Made by a program: the position numbers and the translations under genes
Notes under the pieces: model-generated
The model's input: only the letters and a program-made list of their open reading frames with translations
Databases searched by the model: none
Told to the model about the DNA's origin: nothing
Assembly (NCBI RefSeq): GCF_007279655.1
Contig: NZ_QKWN01000011.1
Coordinates: 62,001-126,000 of the forward strand
Length of the DNA stretch: 64,000 bases
Reading direction: 5' to 3'
DNA from: Robertkochia solimangrovi
GTDB taxonomy: Bacteria > Bacteroidota > Bacteroidia > Flavobacteriales > Flavobacteriaceae
In this document: positions 27,541-37,044 of the stretch, one piece after another
Layout of the letters: every line of letters starts with the position of its first letter
Position numbering within the stretch: position 1 is the first letter of the stretch

Positions 27541-27667
27541 ATTAAAAGTAATTTGGTTTACAATTTTACAGACCTGACCACAACAGGGCTAAATTTGTGG
27601 ATAAGAGAGTCTTAATTTACAATATTTATATAACAATCTGATTTTTAGATCGTTATTTTTATTTGAA

Positions 27668-28999
27668 TTATGGATTGATCCATTGTCCAGTCGAACTATC
27701 GATTGGAGAAATGCCGATTACCGACTTTCTGAATTCCTTCCAGAATTTTCTATCGAGCGAAATTTCTTTTTTATTTTCGTTTATCGCATCGGCAATTTTC
27801 GCGATTTCTTCATCTAGCTTTATGGAGTTACCATACGTACCTAAAGACTCCAGATCATAGATACCTGTGCCTGTTTGATCCAGCCATCTGTAGAGGGCAT
27901 TGATCACAGACCCGGATGTTCTCTTTTTGATATTTTTGAGAAATCGTCTGAAGTACCAGGCTTCCGAATTCCTGTAAACTGCCCTTCTTTTTCTGTATAC
28001 CTTCAGGTAATGCCGGATAACCTTAAAACTGATGACGAGTAAGATCAGAAGTGTCACCAACATTAACAGAAACTCCTTTAAAGTCATTCCCATGATCGTA
28101 ACTGCTGCCTTTTTTATTTCGGTATCATCACTGGTGGTTACAACGGAAAGTGAATCTTTAACGGTGGCGAGAATACCACTGTCTTCATTTTCGATGACAT
28201 CGATAATAATTTTGCTCAATGTGCGGTTTGAAACTTTTTTAGTATAAGGATTATACCATTGAAAAACCTTTTCCGGCAATTCATAGGTACCTGCCTTTTC
28301 AAACAGGTATTTGGCTGATTCTCTTCTAACACCTGTTATGGCGGTTTTCGTTTTGCGAGTACTCACCGAGGCTCGTCCGGGATATAAACTAACATCGGGT
28401 AAGGTATCCCATTGCACCGGTGGTATCATTTCACCAACCGTTCCGGAAGCCGAACGATCGATCGCTCTTTCAAATACTTCTCCTGTTTTCATCTTTAACG
28501 CTTCTCCTGCATTTCTGTCTCTGATAGTAAGAGAAGATGCTACAAGCCACATTCCATCATTATATTCATCGGGAGCTGGTTTTACATCGATCTCTTTTTC
28601 ATCGGTGCTTACCTTATGCGGAGTTCCCTTATAATTCCCAGGGGAAGGTGATGTCACTGTAAAGGAAAGTGGAGGAATTTTCAGGACTCCTGATTGAAAG
28701 GGGAATACTTTAAAACTCATCGTCACCCCTGCATAAGTATTGCCATTCTTCCTGAAAGACTTACTTTGCCCGTTGAGATAAACCACAAATGCCCCCTGGA
28801 TTTGAATATTACCTGGATTAACCCCTTCACTAAAAAAGGTGGAAGTATACATTGTCACCTTTAGATCCAGTGGCTCCCCTACCAAAACTTCAGATTTATT
28901 AACATAAAGATCAGCCCAGACCTGTTGGGAGCATACCGTTGGCATACTCAACAAGAGTATGAAAAAGAGCATAAAATATTTAAGCGTTTTAATTTTCAT
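27668..28999 (-). CDS. batD: BatD-like protein
   Basis: The protein is 443 aa, with a signal peptide (about 1-24) and long beta-sandwich domains (about 25-290) that begin DLYVNKSEVLVGEPLDLKV, the usual BatD opening. One transmembrane helix (around residues 305-325, FLLMLVTLLILLVISF) precedes a C-terminal cytosolic helical tail. BatD works with BatA, BatB and BatC in a membrane complex tied in other bacteria to aerotolerance or envelope stress. The exact role in Flavobacteria is unclear. Its start overlaps the end of the BatB/C gene by 11 bp. It is the last gene of the operon. Confidence 0.9.
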   Translation of the reverse strand: MKIKTLKYFMLFFILLLSMPTVCSQQVWADLYVNKSEVLVGEPLDLKVTMYTSTFFSEGVNPGNIQIQGAFVVYLNGQSKSFRKNGNTYAGVTMSFKVFPFQSGVLKIPPLSFTVTSPSPGNYKGTPHKVSTDEKEIDVKPAPDEYNDGMWLVASSLTIRDRNAGEALKMKTGEVFERAIDRSASGTVGEMIPPVQWDTLPDVSLYPGRASVSTRKTKTAITGVRRESAKYLFEKAGTYELPEKVFQWYNPYTKKVSNRTLSKIIIDVIENEDSGILATVKDSLSVVTTSDDTEIKKAAVTIMGMTLKEFLLMLVTLLILLVISFKVIRHYLKVYRKRRAVYRNSEAWYFRRFLKNIKKRTSGSVINALYRWLDQTGTGIYDLESLGTYGNSIKLDEEIAKIADAINENKKEISLDRKFWKEFRKSVIGISPIDSSTGQWINP

Positions 29000-30647
29000 T
29001 CCCTCCTGAATTTGGTTGCAAATGATCTTTTCTGGCCTGGTATCTGAATTTTTTTCTTAAAAACTCTGCCGGGTCGTCATTCACTTTTCTAAGCATGATT
29101 TTTGCTCCATCGTTCTTTGTTGCACCCGGCTCTCCTAATTGATCGCTTTCCTTTCCCGTTCGCATATCCGTAGCGACATTCTCCTCAAGGCGTTCCTTTT
29201 CCATATCCTTTTTCGTCGCCTCCTGACCTCCTCCACTCAGATCTTCAGCACTTGTATTTTGTCTGTTCTTATTATTGGATCCCGGATCTTCCTGTTGTTT
29301 TTTATCCTTTTCAGACACTGGAGACCATCCTTTTAACACCTCAGAATTCTTTCGTGCATTTTCCATATTGGGGTTCAGACGTGAGGCCTCATCAAAAGCC
29401 ATTTTAGCCATGAGCGTATCCCCGGTTTTTATCAATGTAATTCCCAGATTGTAAAATCCATTCGCAGTGGAATCTCTTTTGAATTCACGCTTGGCAGCCT
29501 CATAATCACCGGCCTTATAATAAGCCACCCCTTTTCTCATAGGTTCATCATACCTTTCGGCAGCATTGCTGTAATCTCCATGGTCACTCATGCGCTGTCC
29601 CTGATAATCGCGTGTGTACCATAGATCTGCAAAGCGTCTTTCCTTGCTGCAAGAGGTTAACACCATCAGCGGGAACAAATACAGAACCCAGCCTTTTCTG
29701 AACCACCATAATAATAGTAACGCCATAGGAATCATGAGAAACCACCCCATATCAACCCACTGCGGCTCTTGTTCATTATCATCTTTATGATAGATCAAAT
29801 TTTCGCGTATTCGCTTGGAAAGCATTTCCATATCGCTGTTATCCATCGTCAGATAATTGACCTCTATCCCTTTGGTTCCATCGAGTTTCGTCATGATATT
29901 CCGATCTATAAAACCGGCTGATTGCTGACCTGACGAACCGGGATTTAGATTAAAAGGAATAATCTCCAGCATATTTTGCGATCTGCCGGCATAAGCCTGG
30001 AGAATCCCGGCCAGAGTCTCATCGATATCATCGATACAAAGTACTATTCTTGCAGGAGCTTCAACATTTACACTCAGTGAATCAACCAGGTCAAGACCAC
30101 TTCTCAGATCCGCTCCTTTAAAAGGCATAACCGAAGGCTGTAATGAATTCAAATGATCCTTGACTATTTCGTAATCATCTGCGAGCGGAACCACCGAATG
30201 TGCTGTTCCGGCGTAGGCAAGTAATCCGAAGCGAGCTCCCGGTTTGGCATCGAGTAGATCCGTCATTTTAAACTTAGCACGTTCAAGACGATTGGGAGGG
30301 ATATCCTCCGACATCATTGATGCTGACAATTCCAAAACGATAAACACAGGACTTTCGATCTGTTGTTTATCCACATCCCTTTGATGCCAGGTTGGCCCTG
30401 CAATAGCGATAACCCCCAAAGAAATGGCAATGATCCACATCACATGCATAAAAATGGCAGTGCGTTCATTCCCCTTTTTGATAATATAGGGACGTAAATG
30501 GGGAGCGATCAATGTTTCCCAGGGTGCTTTTTTCTTAAACCGGATAAACCCAAGAATTCCGAATATGATTACAGGAATATACAACCATAAGAAAACCGGT
30601 CTCAAAAAATGAAACGCATTCCAGTCTATGGGTAAATATTCATTCAT
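28989..30647 (-). CDS. BatB/BatC-like fusion: VWA domain plus TPR region
   Basis: In this 552-aa membrane protein, two N-terminal helices (about 17-36 and 64-85) are followed by a VWA domain (about 100-290), a helix pair (about 300-335: WFLMIPMALLLLWWFRKGWVLY) and a TPR-containing C-terminal part (about 345-440: KGVAYYKAGDYEAAKREF). A charged tail follows. This joins what are BatB (VWA) and BatC (TPR) in other species. The MIDAS metal motif reads E106-L-S-A-S where D-x-S-x-S is expected, so metal binding may be altered. Its start overlaps batA's stop by 4 bp (ATGA). Confidence 0.88.
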   Translation of the reverse strand: MNEYLPIDWNAFHFLRPVFLWLYIPVIIFGILGFIRFKKKAPWETLIAPHLRPYIIKKGNERTAIFMHVMWIIAISLGVIAIAGPTWHQRDVDKQQIESPVFIVLELSASMMSEDIPPNRLERAKFKMTDLLDAKPGARFGLLAYAGTAHSVVPLADDYEIVKDHLNSLQPSVMPFKGADLRSGLDLVDSLSVNVEAPARIVLCIDDIDETLAGILQAYAGRSQNMLEIIPFNLNPGSSGQQSAGFIDRNIMTKLDGTKGIEVNYLTMDNSDMEMLSKRIRENLIYHKDDNEQEPQWVDMGWFLMIPMALLLLWWFRKGWVLYLFPLMVLTSCSKERRFADLWYTRDYQGQRMSDHGDYSNAAERYDEPMRKGVAYYKAGDYEAAKREFKRDSTANGFYNLGITLIKTGDTLMAKMAFDEASRLNPNMENARKNSEVLKGWSPVSEKDKKQQEDPGSNNKNRQNTSAEDLSGGGQEATKKDMEKERLEENVATDMRTGKESDQLGEPGATKNDGAKIMLRKVNDDPAEFLRKKFRYQARKDHLQPNSGGNEN

Positions 30648-31648
30648 CGATTATATTTTGATTGACGAAATGCCTGCCAGAACATCACCAATTGATTGAT
30701 CATCCAGGAAATGAATAACAATAGCAATACACCGCTAAGCGGATACATGTATAAAAGCGTTACCGGTCGGTTCTCTTCCTCTTCATATTCGATCGGTTCA
30801 AGTTTATCCAATTCTTCGTAGACTTTTTCTAACTCGTTTTGATCCTTTGCCAAAAAATATTTTCCTCCTGTTACTTCCGATATTTGCCGAAGGGTTCTTT
30901 CGTCAAGATCGCTGCCGGAAGTACCGGGTTCACCGATTCCAAGGGTATAGATCACCACTGAATCTTTTGCCGCCATGTTTGCAGCATCGATAGGTTGTAT
31001 ATCATCACCTGCATCCACCCCATCGGTTAGCAATAACATTACCCTGGATTTTAAAGTATCCTTTTCGAACATTGACATACCTTTGGTGATGGCCTTTCCG
31101 ATATGGGTAAGTTGCCCGGCCATACCAACGTCTGTTTCTTCCATCAAATGATTGACAGTTTTCAAATCGGGAGTAAAAGGTGCCTGAATATAGGCTGCCG
31201 AGCCAAAGAAGATAAGTCCCATTCGATCTCCTTCACGGTCATCGATAAACTTTTGTAACACCGATTTAACGCCATCCCAGCGTCGAACTCTTCTACCCGC
31301 TTCGACCCAGTCGCTTGTTGACATACTGTTTGAAATATCAGCTGCGATTAAAAAGCTTCGGGAGGTTTTGACCTTCATCTTAGGTTCACCGGTTAACTGC
31401 GGTGAAGAAAGCGCAAATAATAGCAAGGCCCAGCAGAGATACAGAACTATCCAGTTAAGAAACTTCCTGCGCCTAACCTCAGCTGCTTTTCTGGGCTTTG
31501 CACCGGTATAAGAGACCATCCTTGAAAAGGTCGGATAAAATATTGAAGTGCTTTTTGAATGCAAAGGAGGTAGCAGCCAATATACCAGTAAGGGAAAAGG
31601 CAACAACACAAAGATCCAAGGATATAACAGCTCAAAGTTTTCGTTCAT
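30644..31648 (-). CDS. batA: BatA-like VWA-domain membrane protein
   Basis: The protein is 334 aa from ATG 31648. A longer frame up to 31732 exists but runs into the upstream gene and lacks homology-like sequence; this start gives MNENFELLYPWIFVLLPFPL, the normal BatA N-terminal helix. A second helix (WIVLYLCWALLLFAL) leads into the VWA domain. It has an intact MIDAS (ADISNSMS, D-x-S-x-S) and LLLTDGVDAGDD. A C-terminal helix (LYMYPLSGVLLLLFISWMI) closes the protein. It overlaps the DUF4381 gene by 17 bp and the BatB/C gene by 4 bp. Confidence 0.93.
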   Translation of the reverse strand: MNENFELLYPWIFVLLPFPLLVYWLLPPLHSKSTSIFYPTFSRMVSYTGAKPRKAAEVRRRKFLNWIVLYLCWALLLFALSSPQLTGEPKMKVKTSRSFLIAADISNSMSTSDWVEAGRRVRRWDGVKSVLQKFIDDREGDRMGLIFFGSAAYIQAPFTPDLKTVNHLMEETDVGMAGQLTHIGKAITKGMSMFEKDTLKSRVMLLLTDGVDAGDDIQPIDAANMAAKDSVVIYTLGIGEPGTSGSDLDERTLRQISEVTGGKYFLAKDQNELEKVYEELDKLEPIEYEEEENRPVTLLYMYPLSGVLLLLFISWMINQLVMFWQAFRQSKYNR

Positions 31649-32129
31649 GATTCCTGATCCATTTTTTTGCATACATGAACAAACTCGAACGTTGCTCATT
31701 TTCAAGAGGTATGTTTTTATAAACAAGCGCATTCAGCGAATCTGCCATCGAAGAAAAATCAACGCTACTGGCTCTTGCATCCAAAAAAGAAAACCAGTCT
31801 TCCCCGTTTAATGCTGCGATCGATTCACGACCGTAAACATCCATTGCCAGATTCTTTAACAAAATGAGTATGCCAAGGGCAGAATTTTCGTTATCCTTAG
31901 CCAGATGTTCTAAATTCCGGATTGCAATCCTTCGATAACGATCCTTTTGAATAAATCTCCAAATGAGATACATAAGGAGCAAGATCAAAATGATAAGGAG
32001 CACCATCCATCCATAGGTTTCAAATGAAAATTGAACTTTTGGAGGTTCGTACAGTTTCTCCAGTGAACCTGTCTTCAGATTCTGAGTTAACTCGGATATG
32101 GACAGGTACAGACTTCTTACATACATCAT
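31632..32129 (-). CDS. DUF4381-like small membrane protein of the Bat operon
   Basis: This 165-aa protein has one central transmembrane helix (about 41-60, WMVLLIILILLLMYLIWRF) after a periplasmic segment containing LYEPPKVQFSFETYGW. A helical cytosolic C-terminus follows. The layout matches the DUF4381 proteins that lie between DUF58 and VWA genes in many moxR operons. The molecular role is unknown. Here it starts 1 nt after the DUF58 stop and overlaps batA. Confidence 0.82.
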   Translation of the reverse strand: MMYVRSLYLSISELTQNLKTGSLEKLYEPPKVQFSFETYGWMVLLIILILLLMYLIWRFIQKDRYRRIAIRNLEHLAKDNENSALGILILLKNLAMDVYGRESIAALNGEDWFSFLDARASSVDFSSMADSLNALVYKNIPLENEQRSSLFMYAKKWIRNHERKL

Positions 32130-32130
32130 C

Positions 32131-33066
32131 CTACCTCTTTTTAGACAATTGATCTTTAAGTTGTTTATCTATCGGTATGGCCGTATTAAATTCAAGCACC
32201 GGAATTCGATATTTTTTAGTTCTGTCCCGAAATTGATTTATTTCTTTCTCCATGGCTTCCTGATACGCACCGCGCAAATTATCCTGACCGGAAATCAGCG
32301 AAACCTGTTGTTGTCGGTCTCCGAAAATAACATCTGTATCAGGGAGTTTTATTTCCAGTGGATCACTCACCTTTGCCAGAATCACATCATTATGTCTTGA
32401 AATTCTGGCCAGTGATTTTAAAAAACTTTCTTCCTGTCTGAAAAAATCACTGATAATGATCACCAGAAAATCATGAGTCACCAGATTAAAGATCCTCTGC
32501 GTAGCTTCCTTTAAAGCAACTTCAAAATCTACCGGATCAGAATCCCTCAATTGATGATTACGCATTTCGATCGTTTCCAGAAAACGCATAATGTTTCTTC
32601 GGTCTCTTTTAGGAAAGACAATATCGGTACCATCATCAGAAAACACCATCCCGCCAACCCGATCACCGTCATTAAGAATACTAAAAGCAATGATTGCTGC
32701 GATTTCAGCTGCAACAACGGCTTTGGTTTTCTTTACCGATCCGAAGAACATTGATTTGGATTGGTCTACCACGATAAAAACAGGTTTTTCCTTTTCTTCT
32801 TTATAGACCCGAACATGCGTCTTTTTCGTTCTGGCCGTAACCTTCCAGTCTATGGTTCGCACATCATCGCCATTCACATAGGTTCTTACCTCTTCGAAAT
32901 CAAGTCCGCGACCCCTGATCCTGGAAGCGTGCCTTCCTCCTAAAACACTGTTGACCGGCTGATTTCTGGCGAGAAGACTGATATTCTTCCCAGTATGTTC
33001 CAGGTGTAGCATTTCCTTTAGAGAAATAAAAATGTCGGCTGGATATTCCTGATCTTCTTTTGACAT
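32131..33066 (-). CDS. DUF58 domain protein
   Basis: The protein is 311 aa from ATG 33066, 7 nt after the moxR stop; a TTG at 33090 inside moxR is less likely. The DUF58 signature is clear: RIRGRGLDFEEVRTYVNGDD followed by RTIDWKVTARTKK. After it a VWA-like fold begins with VFIVVDQSKSMF (D-x-S-x-S). There is no membrane helix. DUF58 proteins accompany MoxR ATPases and VWA proteins. They probably act as an adaptor between the chaperone and the Bat complex. Confidence 0.93.
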   Translation of the reverse strand: MSKEDQEYPADIFISLKEMLHLEHTGKNISLLARNQPVNSVLGGRHASRIRGRGLDFEEVRTYVNGDDVRTIDWKVTARTKKTHVRVYKEEKEKPVFIVVDQSKSMFFGSVKKTKAVVAAEIAAIIAFSILNDGDRVGGMVFSDDGTDIVFPKRDRRNIMRFLETIEMRNHQLRDSDPVDFEVALKEATQRIFNLVTHDFLVIIISDFFRQEESFLKSLARISRHNDVILAKVSDPLEIKLPDTDVIFGDRQQQVSLISGQDNLRGAYQEAMEKEINQFRDRTKKYRIPVLEFNTAIPIDKQLKDQLSKKR

Positions 33067-33073
33067 ACGCAAC

Positions 33074-34039
33074 TTATGCCAGCACGGCAACCTTTTTTAA
33101 AACATTATCAATAACCTGAGCGGTGGTAATACCTTCGGCACGGGCTTCATAGCTAAGTACCAGACGGTGCCTTAGACAATCTGCGGTTACAGCACGAATA
33201 TCATCGGGAGTAACAAAATCGCTTCCTCGCATCCAAGCATGAACCCGGGAACAACGATCTAGAGCGATAGTCCCACGCGGACTCGCCCCAAAATCGATCC
33301 AGGTAGCCAATTCCTGATCATACCGATCCGGATATCGAGTTGCTTCAATTATATCGACCATATATTTTTCCATCGCTTCAGAGGTCTTCACCACCAGAAT
33401 TTCCTTTCTGGCATCAAATATGGATTCAGGCTCTATCTTTTCTTTTTTCACAGGAGTTCCATTCTTTTGCTCCTGTCTGTTTAATCTTAGTATTCCCACC
33501 TCTGAAGCCTCATTTGGATAGCCGATGATCACGTGCATCAGAAATCGATCCATCTGTGCTTCTGGTAATGGATAGGTGCCTTCCTGCTCGATAGGATTCT
33601 GGGTGGCCATGACCATAAAAAGAGGTTCCATCGGATAAGTTTTACCAGCAACGGAAACCTGTCTTTCCTCCATCGCCTCCAAAAGAGCTGACTGAACCTT
33701 CGCAGGAGATCTGTTTATTTCATCAGCCAGTATCAAATTGCTAAAAATAGGTCCTTGCTGAAATACAAAACGTTCTTTCAGTTCCGGTTGATAGATCTCG
33801 GTTCCTGTAATATCAGAAGGCAGCAGATCCGGAGTGAATTGTATTCTGCTCAGTCCACAATTCAATTCATGGGCAAGCGTTTTTATCGCCCTGGTTTTAG
33901 CGAGGCCGGGCAGACCTTCCAACAGGAGATTACCATCGGCAAGCAATACCAGTAAAATCCGGTCTACCAGTGTTTCCTGTCCGAGAATTGAACTATTCAT
34001 GCGAGTTCTTAACTCGTTAATCGCATCGATCGGAGTCAT
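33074..34039 (-). CDS. MoxR-family AAA+ ATPase
   Basis: This 321-aa AAA+ protein has Walker A GLPGLAKT (42-49) and Walker B LILADEINR with Asp106/Glu107. The MoxR-specific run SPAKVQSALLEAMEERQVS is followed by sensor 1 (ATQNPIEQEGTYPLPEAQMD), and the arginine-finger/sensor-2 region includes SPRGTIALDR. MoxR ATPases are chaperones that remodel VWA-domain partners, here BatA and BatB/C. It is the first gene of the operon running moxR-DUF58-DUF4381-batA-batB/C-batD. A terminator hairpin separates it from the sulfatase upstream. Confidence 0.95.
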   Translation of the reverse strand: MTPIDAINELRTRMNSSILGQETLVDRILLVLLADGNLLLEGLPGLAKTRAIKTLAHELNCGLSRIQFTPDLLPSDITGTEIYQPELKERFVFQQGPIFSNLILADEINRSPAKVQSALLEAMEERQVSVAGKTYPMEPLFMVMATQNPIEQEGTYPLPEAQMDRFLMHVIIGYPNEASEVGILRLNRQEQKNGTPVKKEKIEPESIFDARKEILVVKTSEAMEKYMVDIIEATRYPDRYDQELATWIDFGASPRGTIALDRCSRVHAWMRGSDFVTPDDIRAVTADCLRHRLVLSYEARAEGITTAQVIDNVLKKVAVLA

Positions 34040-34063
34040 TGTTAATGGAGATTAAAAGGGACA

Positions 34064-34084
34064 CCCCGCTTTATAAAAGCGGGG
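34064..34084 (-). terminator. Hairpin between second sulfatase and moxR
   Basis: CCCCGCTTT-ATA-AAAGCGGGG is a perfect 9-bp stem, 23 nt beyond the sulfatase stop. The U-tract on the minus strand is weak (CCCTTTTAATC). It probably ends the sulfatase transcript ahead of the bat operon. Confidence 0.65.
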
Positions 34085-34106
34085 CTACCTATATATTAAA
34101 ACTAGA

Positions 34107-35627
34107 TTAATTTCGAGCCGGTGAACTGAGAGACTGTACCACCTTATCAATAGATAAAGAGCTACCCATAACAGGAGGGTATTCTTTAAATGTATTCAGA
34201 AATTGAGTAGCGTAGGCCTGAGCCGGAACGAAAAGCCACATATTTTCCCCGTACCACTCGGTATAAAGGGCGGCTTTCCAGGAAACTTCGTATGGGTCAG
34301 CTCTGAGATTGATCGCAATAGGCCAGGATGGAGCTTTTCGATATGCTTCATTGATCGATCCCTCCATAATCGTAAAATGTAATTTCCAATCCTTATATCG
34401 AATGGCATTCAGATTTCCACCTGCATCGAAATAAAAGATTTCATTTCTTGGAGCTTCACTGACTTCACCCTTAAAAAACGGCATCAGATTATATCCATCC
34501 AGATGACATTTAAAGGTTTTTCCATTCGCTTTATAACCACTCAACAGCTTTTCTTTCACATTGGGCTCTCCGGCCGCAGCTACCAAGGTAGGCATCATAT
34601 CTTCATGAGAGAATATATCATTATAGATCGTTCCGGGTTTGATGACACCCGGCCATCTGATGGCACAGGGTGCGCGGAAACCACCCTCCCAGGTTGAACC
34701 TTTTTCACCGGCAAAAGGTGTTGTACCTCCGTCAGGCCAGGTAAATTTCTCTGCCCCGTTATCCGTAGAATACATAATAATAGTATTATCGATTATACCG
34801 AGTTCCTCAAGTTTTGCCAGTACAACGCCTATAGCCTTATCATGCTCTACCATTCCGTCAGGATAGAGTCCGATTCCTGTAACGCCCACACTTTCCTCTT
34901 TTAAGTGAGTCCATACGTGCATTCTTGTTGCGCTCAGCCAAACGAAGAAGGGTTTTCCTGCAGCATGTGTTTTTTCGATAAAGTCAAGAGCAGCATTTGT
35001 GAATTCCTCATCCACGGTTTCCATACGTTTCTTGGTCAGTGGCCCTGTATCTTCGATTCTGCCATCGGCATAGGAATGCAACACGCCTCTGGGCCCGAAT
35101 TTCTTACGAAATTCTTCATCTTTGGGATAATAGTACCCTTCCGGTTCTTCTTCAGCGTTCAGGTGATAAAGATTTCCGAAAAACTCATCGAAACCATGAT
35201 TGGTCGGTAAATGTTCATCACGATCCCCAAGGTGATTCTTACCAAATTGGCCACACATATACCCCTGTGGTTTCAGAAGTTCTGCTATGGTCGGTTGATT
35301 ATCTTTGATTCCTTGTTCTGCCCCCGGCATTCCGATCGTTAAAAGACCTGTTCGGAATGGATGTTGTCCTAGAATAAATGCTGCCCGACCAGCTGTACAG
35401 GATTGTTGTGCATACCAATCGGTGAACATCGCACCTTCTTTAGCGATTCGGTCGATATTCGGGGTCTTATACCCCATTATTCCCTGATTATAGGCACTGA
35501 CATTCGCCCAGCCAATGTCATCTCCCCAAATGACCAGAATGTTTGGTTTATCCTGACTGTATGACAAGCCTACACTGAGGATAGCCAAAAAAAGCAATAC
35601 CTCAATTTTAAAATTTAGTTGTTTCAT
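34107..35627 (-). CDS. Secreted arylsulfatase-family enzyme (second of two)
   Basis: This 506-aa protein has a signal peptide (about 1-24). It shares the order and wording of motifs with the sulfatase at 25984-27540: VIWGDDIGWANVS, Cys77 in QSCTAGRAAFILG, GQFGKNHLGDRDEHLPTNHG and STDNGAEKFTWPDGG. The two are clearly paralogues, with long stretches alike (for instance LPTNHGFDEFFGNLYHLNAE in both). The C-terminal substrate-side region differs more. It is probably matured at the Cys by a formylglycine-generating enzyme and exported. A hairpin at 34064-34084 follows it. Confidence 0.93.
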   Translation of the reverse strand: MKQLNFKIEVLLFLAILSVGLSYSQDKPNILVIWGDDIGWANVSAYNQGIMGYKTPNIDRIAKEGAMFTDWYAQQSCTAGRAAFILGQHPFRTGLLTIGMPGAEQGIKDNQPTIAELLKPQGYMCGQFGKNHLGDRDEHLPTNHGFDEFFGNLYHLNAEEEPEGYYYPKDEEFRKKFGPRGVLHSYADGRIEDTGPLTKKRMETVDEEFTNAALDFIEKTHAAGKPFFVWLSATRMHVWTHLKEESVGVTGIGLYPDGMVEHDKAIGVVLAKLEELGIIDNTIIMYSTDNGAEKFTWPDGGTTPFAGEKGSTWEGGFRAPCAIRWPGVIKPGTIYNDIFSHEDMMPTLVAAAGEPNVKEKLLSGYKANGKTFKCHLDGYNLMPFFKGEVSEAPRNEIFYFDAGGNLNAIRYKDWKLHFTIMEGSINEAYRKAPSWPIAINLRADPYEVSWKAALYTEWYGENMWLFVPAQAYATQFLNTFKEYPPVMGSSLSIDKVVQSLSSPARN

Positions 35628-36112
35628 AATGGATTATATCTTTATTAGATTCAAAAAGTTAAATCTAAATAGCTTATTATCAAAGAATTACTACAACATA
35701 TTATGTAAATTTAACATCGAAATGCCATACGTCGATAAAACCGACAAAAACATCGATATTCTACGTTTGTATTATGTTGTATTTACCTCATTTACTGCGT
35801 TTTAAATACGCACACACTTGCGATATTTCTTACTGATTTAATAAATAATCACGGTATTATCTATGCCGGCTTTAAAGAATGGATATGGTTCTTTTGCAAA
35901 ATGATCGCAGCTGATTAAAAACTATACTTATAGAAATAACAGTCCTGAAATATTTTGTTATTCCTAAGAAGAACTAGCTCATATAACCTACTTCTGATTT
36001 TTAAATCATCGTTAATTCTACTATTTAATATTACCTTTGCCGTTATCATATCTCAGCCTGACGGTTTGTTCCTCTTACTGAGTAGATACCTCCGAATAAA
36101 ATATTTTTCGAA
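35628..36112. other. Divergent intergenic region, sulfatase / nadA
   Basis: 485 nt, A/T rich, with no ORF worth calling (longest about 27 codons, no family look) and no RNA gene recognised. A nadA promoter element is called at 36032-36039. I found no exact element for the sulfatase. Confidence 0.5.
36032..36039 (+). promoter_or_regulatory. Predicted -7 element upstream of nadA
   Basis: TACCTTTG matches the Bacteroidota TAnnTTTG element. It lies about 73 nt before the nadA ATG. A clear TTG at -33 was not seen. Confidence 0.4.
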
Positions 36113-37039
36113 ATGGATTATGCCAAAGAGATAGCCAGATTAAAGAAAGAAAAGAATGCTGTTATTCTGGCTCATTATTACCAGCGTCCCGAAATACAAG
36201 ATGTGGCGGATTATGTGGGAGACAGTCTTGGATTATCGCAACAAGCTGCTCAAACCGATGCCGATATGATTGTCTTTGCAGGAGTACATTTTATGGCAGA
36301 AACTGCCAAGATCCTGAATCCTGCAAAAAAAGTGGTGCTTCCGGATTTGAATGCTGGTTGCTCACTGGCGGATTCATGTCCGGCCTCTTTATTTGAACCC
36401 TTTGTAAAAGCTCACCCTGATCATGTGGTCATTACTTATATTAATTGTTCCGCGGAGATCAAGGCCCTGAGCGACATCGTTTGTACTTCCTCCAACGCAT
36501 TGAAGATCGTTAATTCAGTACCTAAGGAAACACCGATAATCTTTGCTCCGGATAAGAATCTTGGGAACTATATTATGAGCCAGACCGGAAGAGAAATGCT
36601 TTTATGGGATGGTAGCTGTATCGTTCACGAAGCTTTCAGTATGGATAAACTTTTAAACCTGCATCAGGAACATCCGGAAGCAGTGATCATCGCCCATCCT
36701 GAATCAGAAACCCATATTCTTAAAACGGCTCAGTATATAGGCTCTACCGCAGGGATGATCAACTATGTCAAACAACATTCAGATAAGAAATTTATAGTTG
36801 GAACTGAGGCGGGTATTCTTCATGAAATGCAAAAGGAAGTTCCAGGAACTGAATTGATTCCCTTGCCTTCTAAGGAGAATAACACCTGTGCTTGTAGCGA
36901 ATGCGCCTATATGAAGGTGAACACGATGCAAAAACTATATGATTGTCTTCTGAACGAGACTCCTGAGATTCATGTGGATGAAAAAATCATGGATCGTGCA
37001 CTGTTACCAATAGAACGTATGCTGGAGCTTTCTAAATAA
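36113..37039 (+). CDS. nadA: Quinolinate synthase
   Basis: This 308-aa enzyme condenses iminoaspartate with dihydroxyacetone phosphate to quinolinate in NAD biosynthesis. It needs a [4Fe-4S] cluster. Candidate ligands are Cys83 ([10 protein letters not shown]), Cys169 (DGSCIVHE) and Cys264 in the C-terminal cluster [15 protein letters not shown]. The substrate-binding opening [19 protein letters not shown] and [10 protein letters not shown] are characteristic. The length is that of the short NadA form. It is first in an operon with nadB, 5 nt away. No nadC is in the window. Confidence 0.97.
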   Translation: MDYAKEIARLKKEKNAVILAHYYQRPEIQDVADYVGDSLGLSQQAAQTDADMIVFAGVHFMAETAKILNPAKKVVLPDLNAGCSLADSCPASLFEPFVKAHPDHVVITYINCSAEIKALSDIVCTSSNALKIVNSVPKETPIIFAPDKNLGNYIMSQTGREMLLWDGSCIVHEAFSMDKLLNLHQEHPEAVIIAHPESETHILKTAQYIGSTAGMINYVKQHSDKKFIVGTEAGILHEMQKEVPGTELIPLPSKENNTCACSECAYMKVNTMQKLYDCLLNETPEIHVDEKIMDRALLPIERMLELSK

Positions 37040-37044
37040 AATAA

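Noticed and set aside
31649-31732. Longer N-terminus for BatA.
   Set aside because: It lies entirely inside the DUF4381 gene, and ATG 31648 gives the normal BatA opening.
35721-35804. 27-codon ORF between the sulfatase and nadA.
   Set aside because: No recognisable features and no promoter; chance ORF likely.
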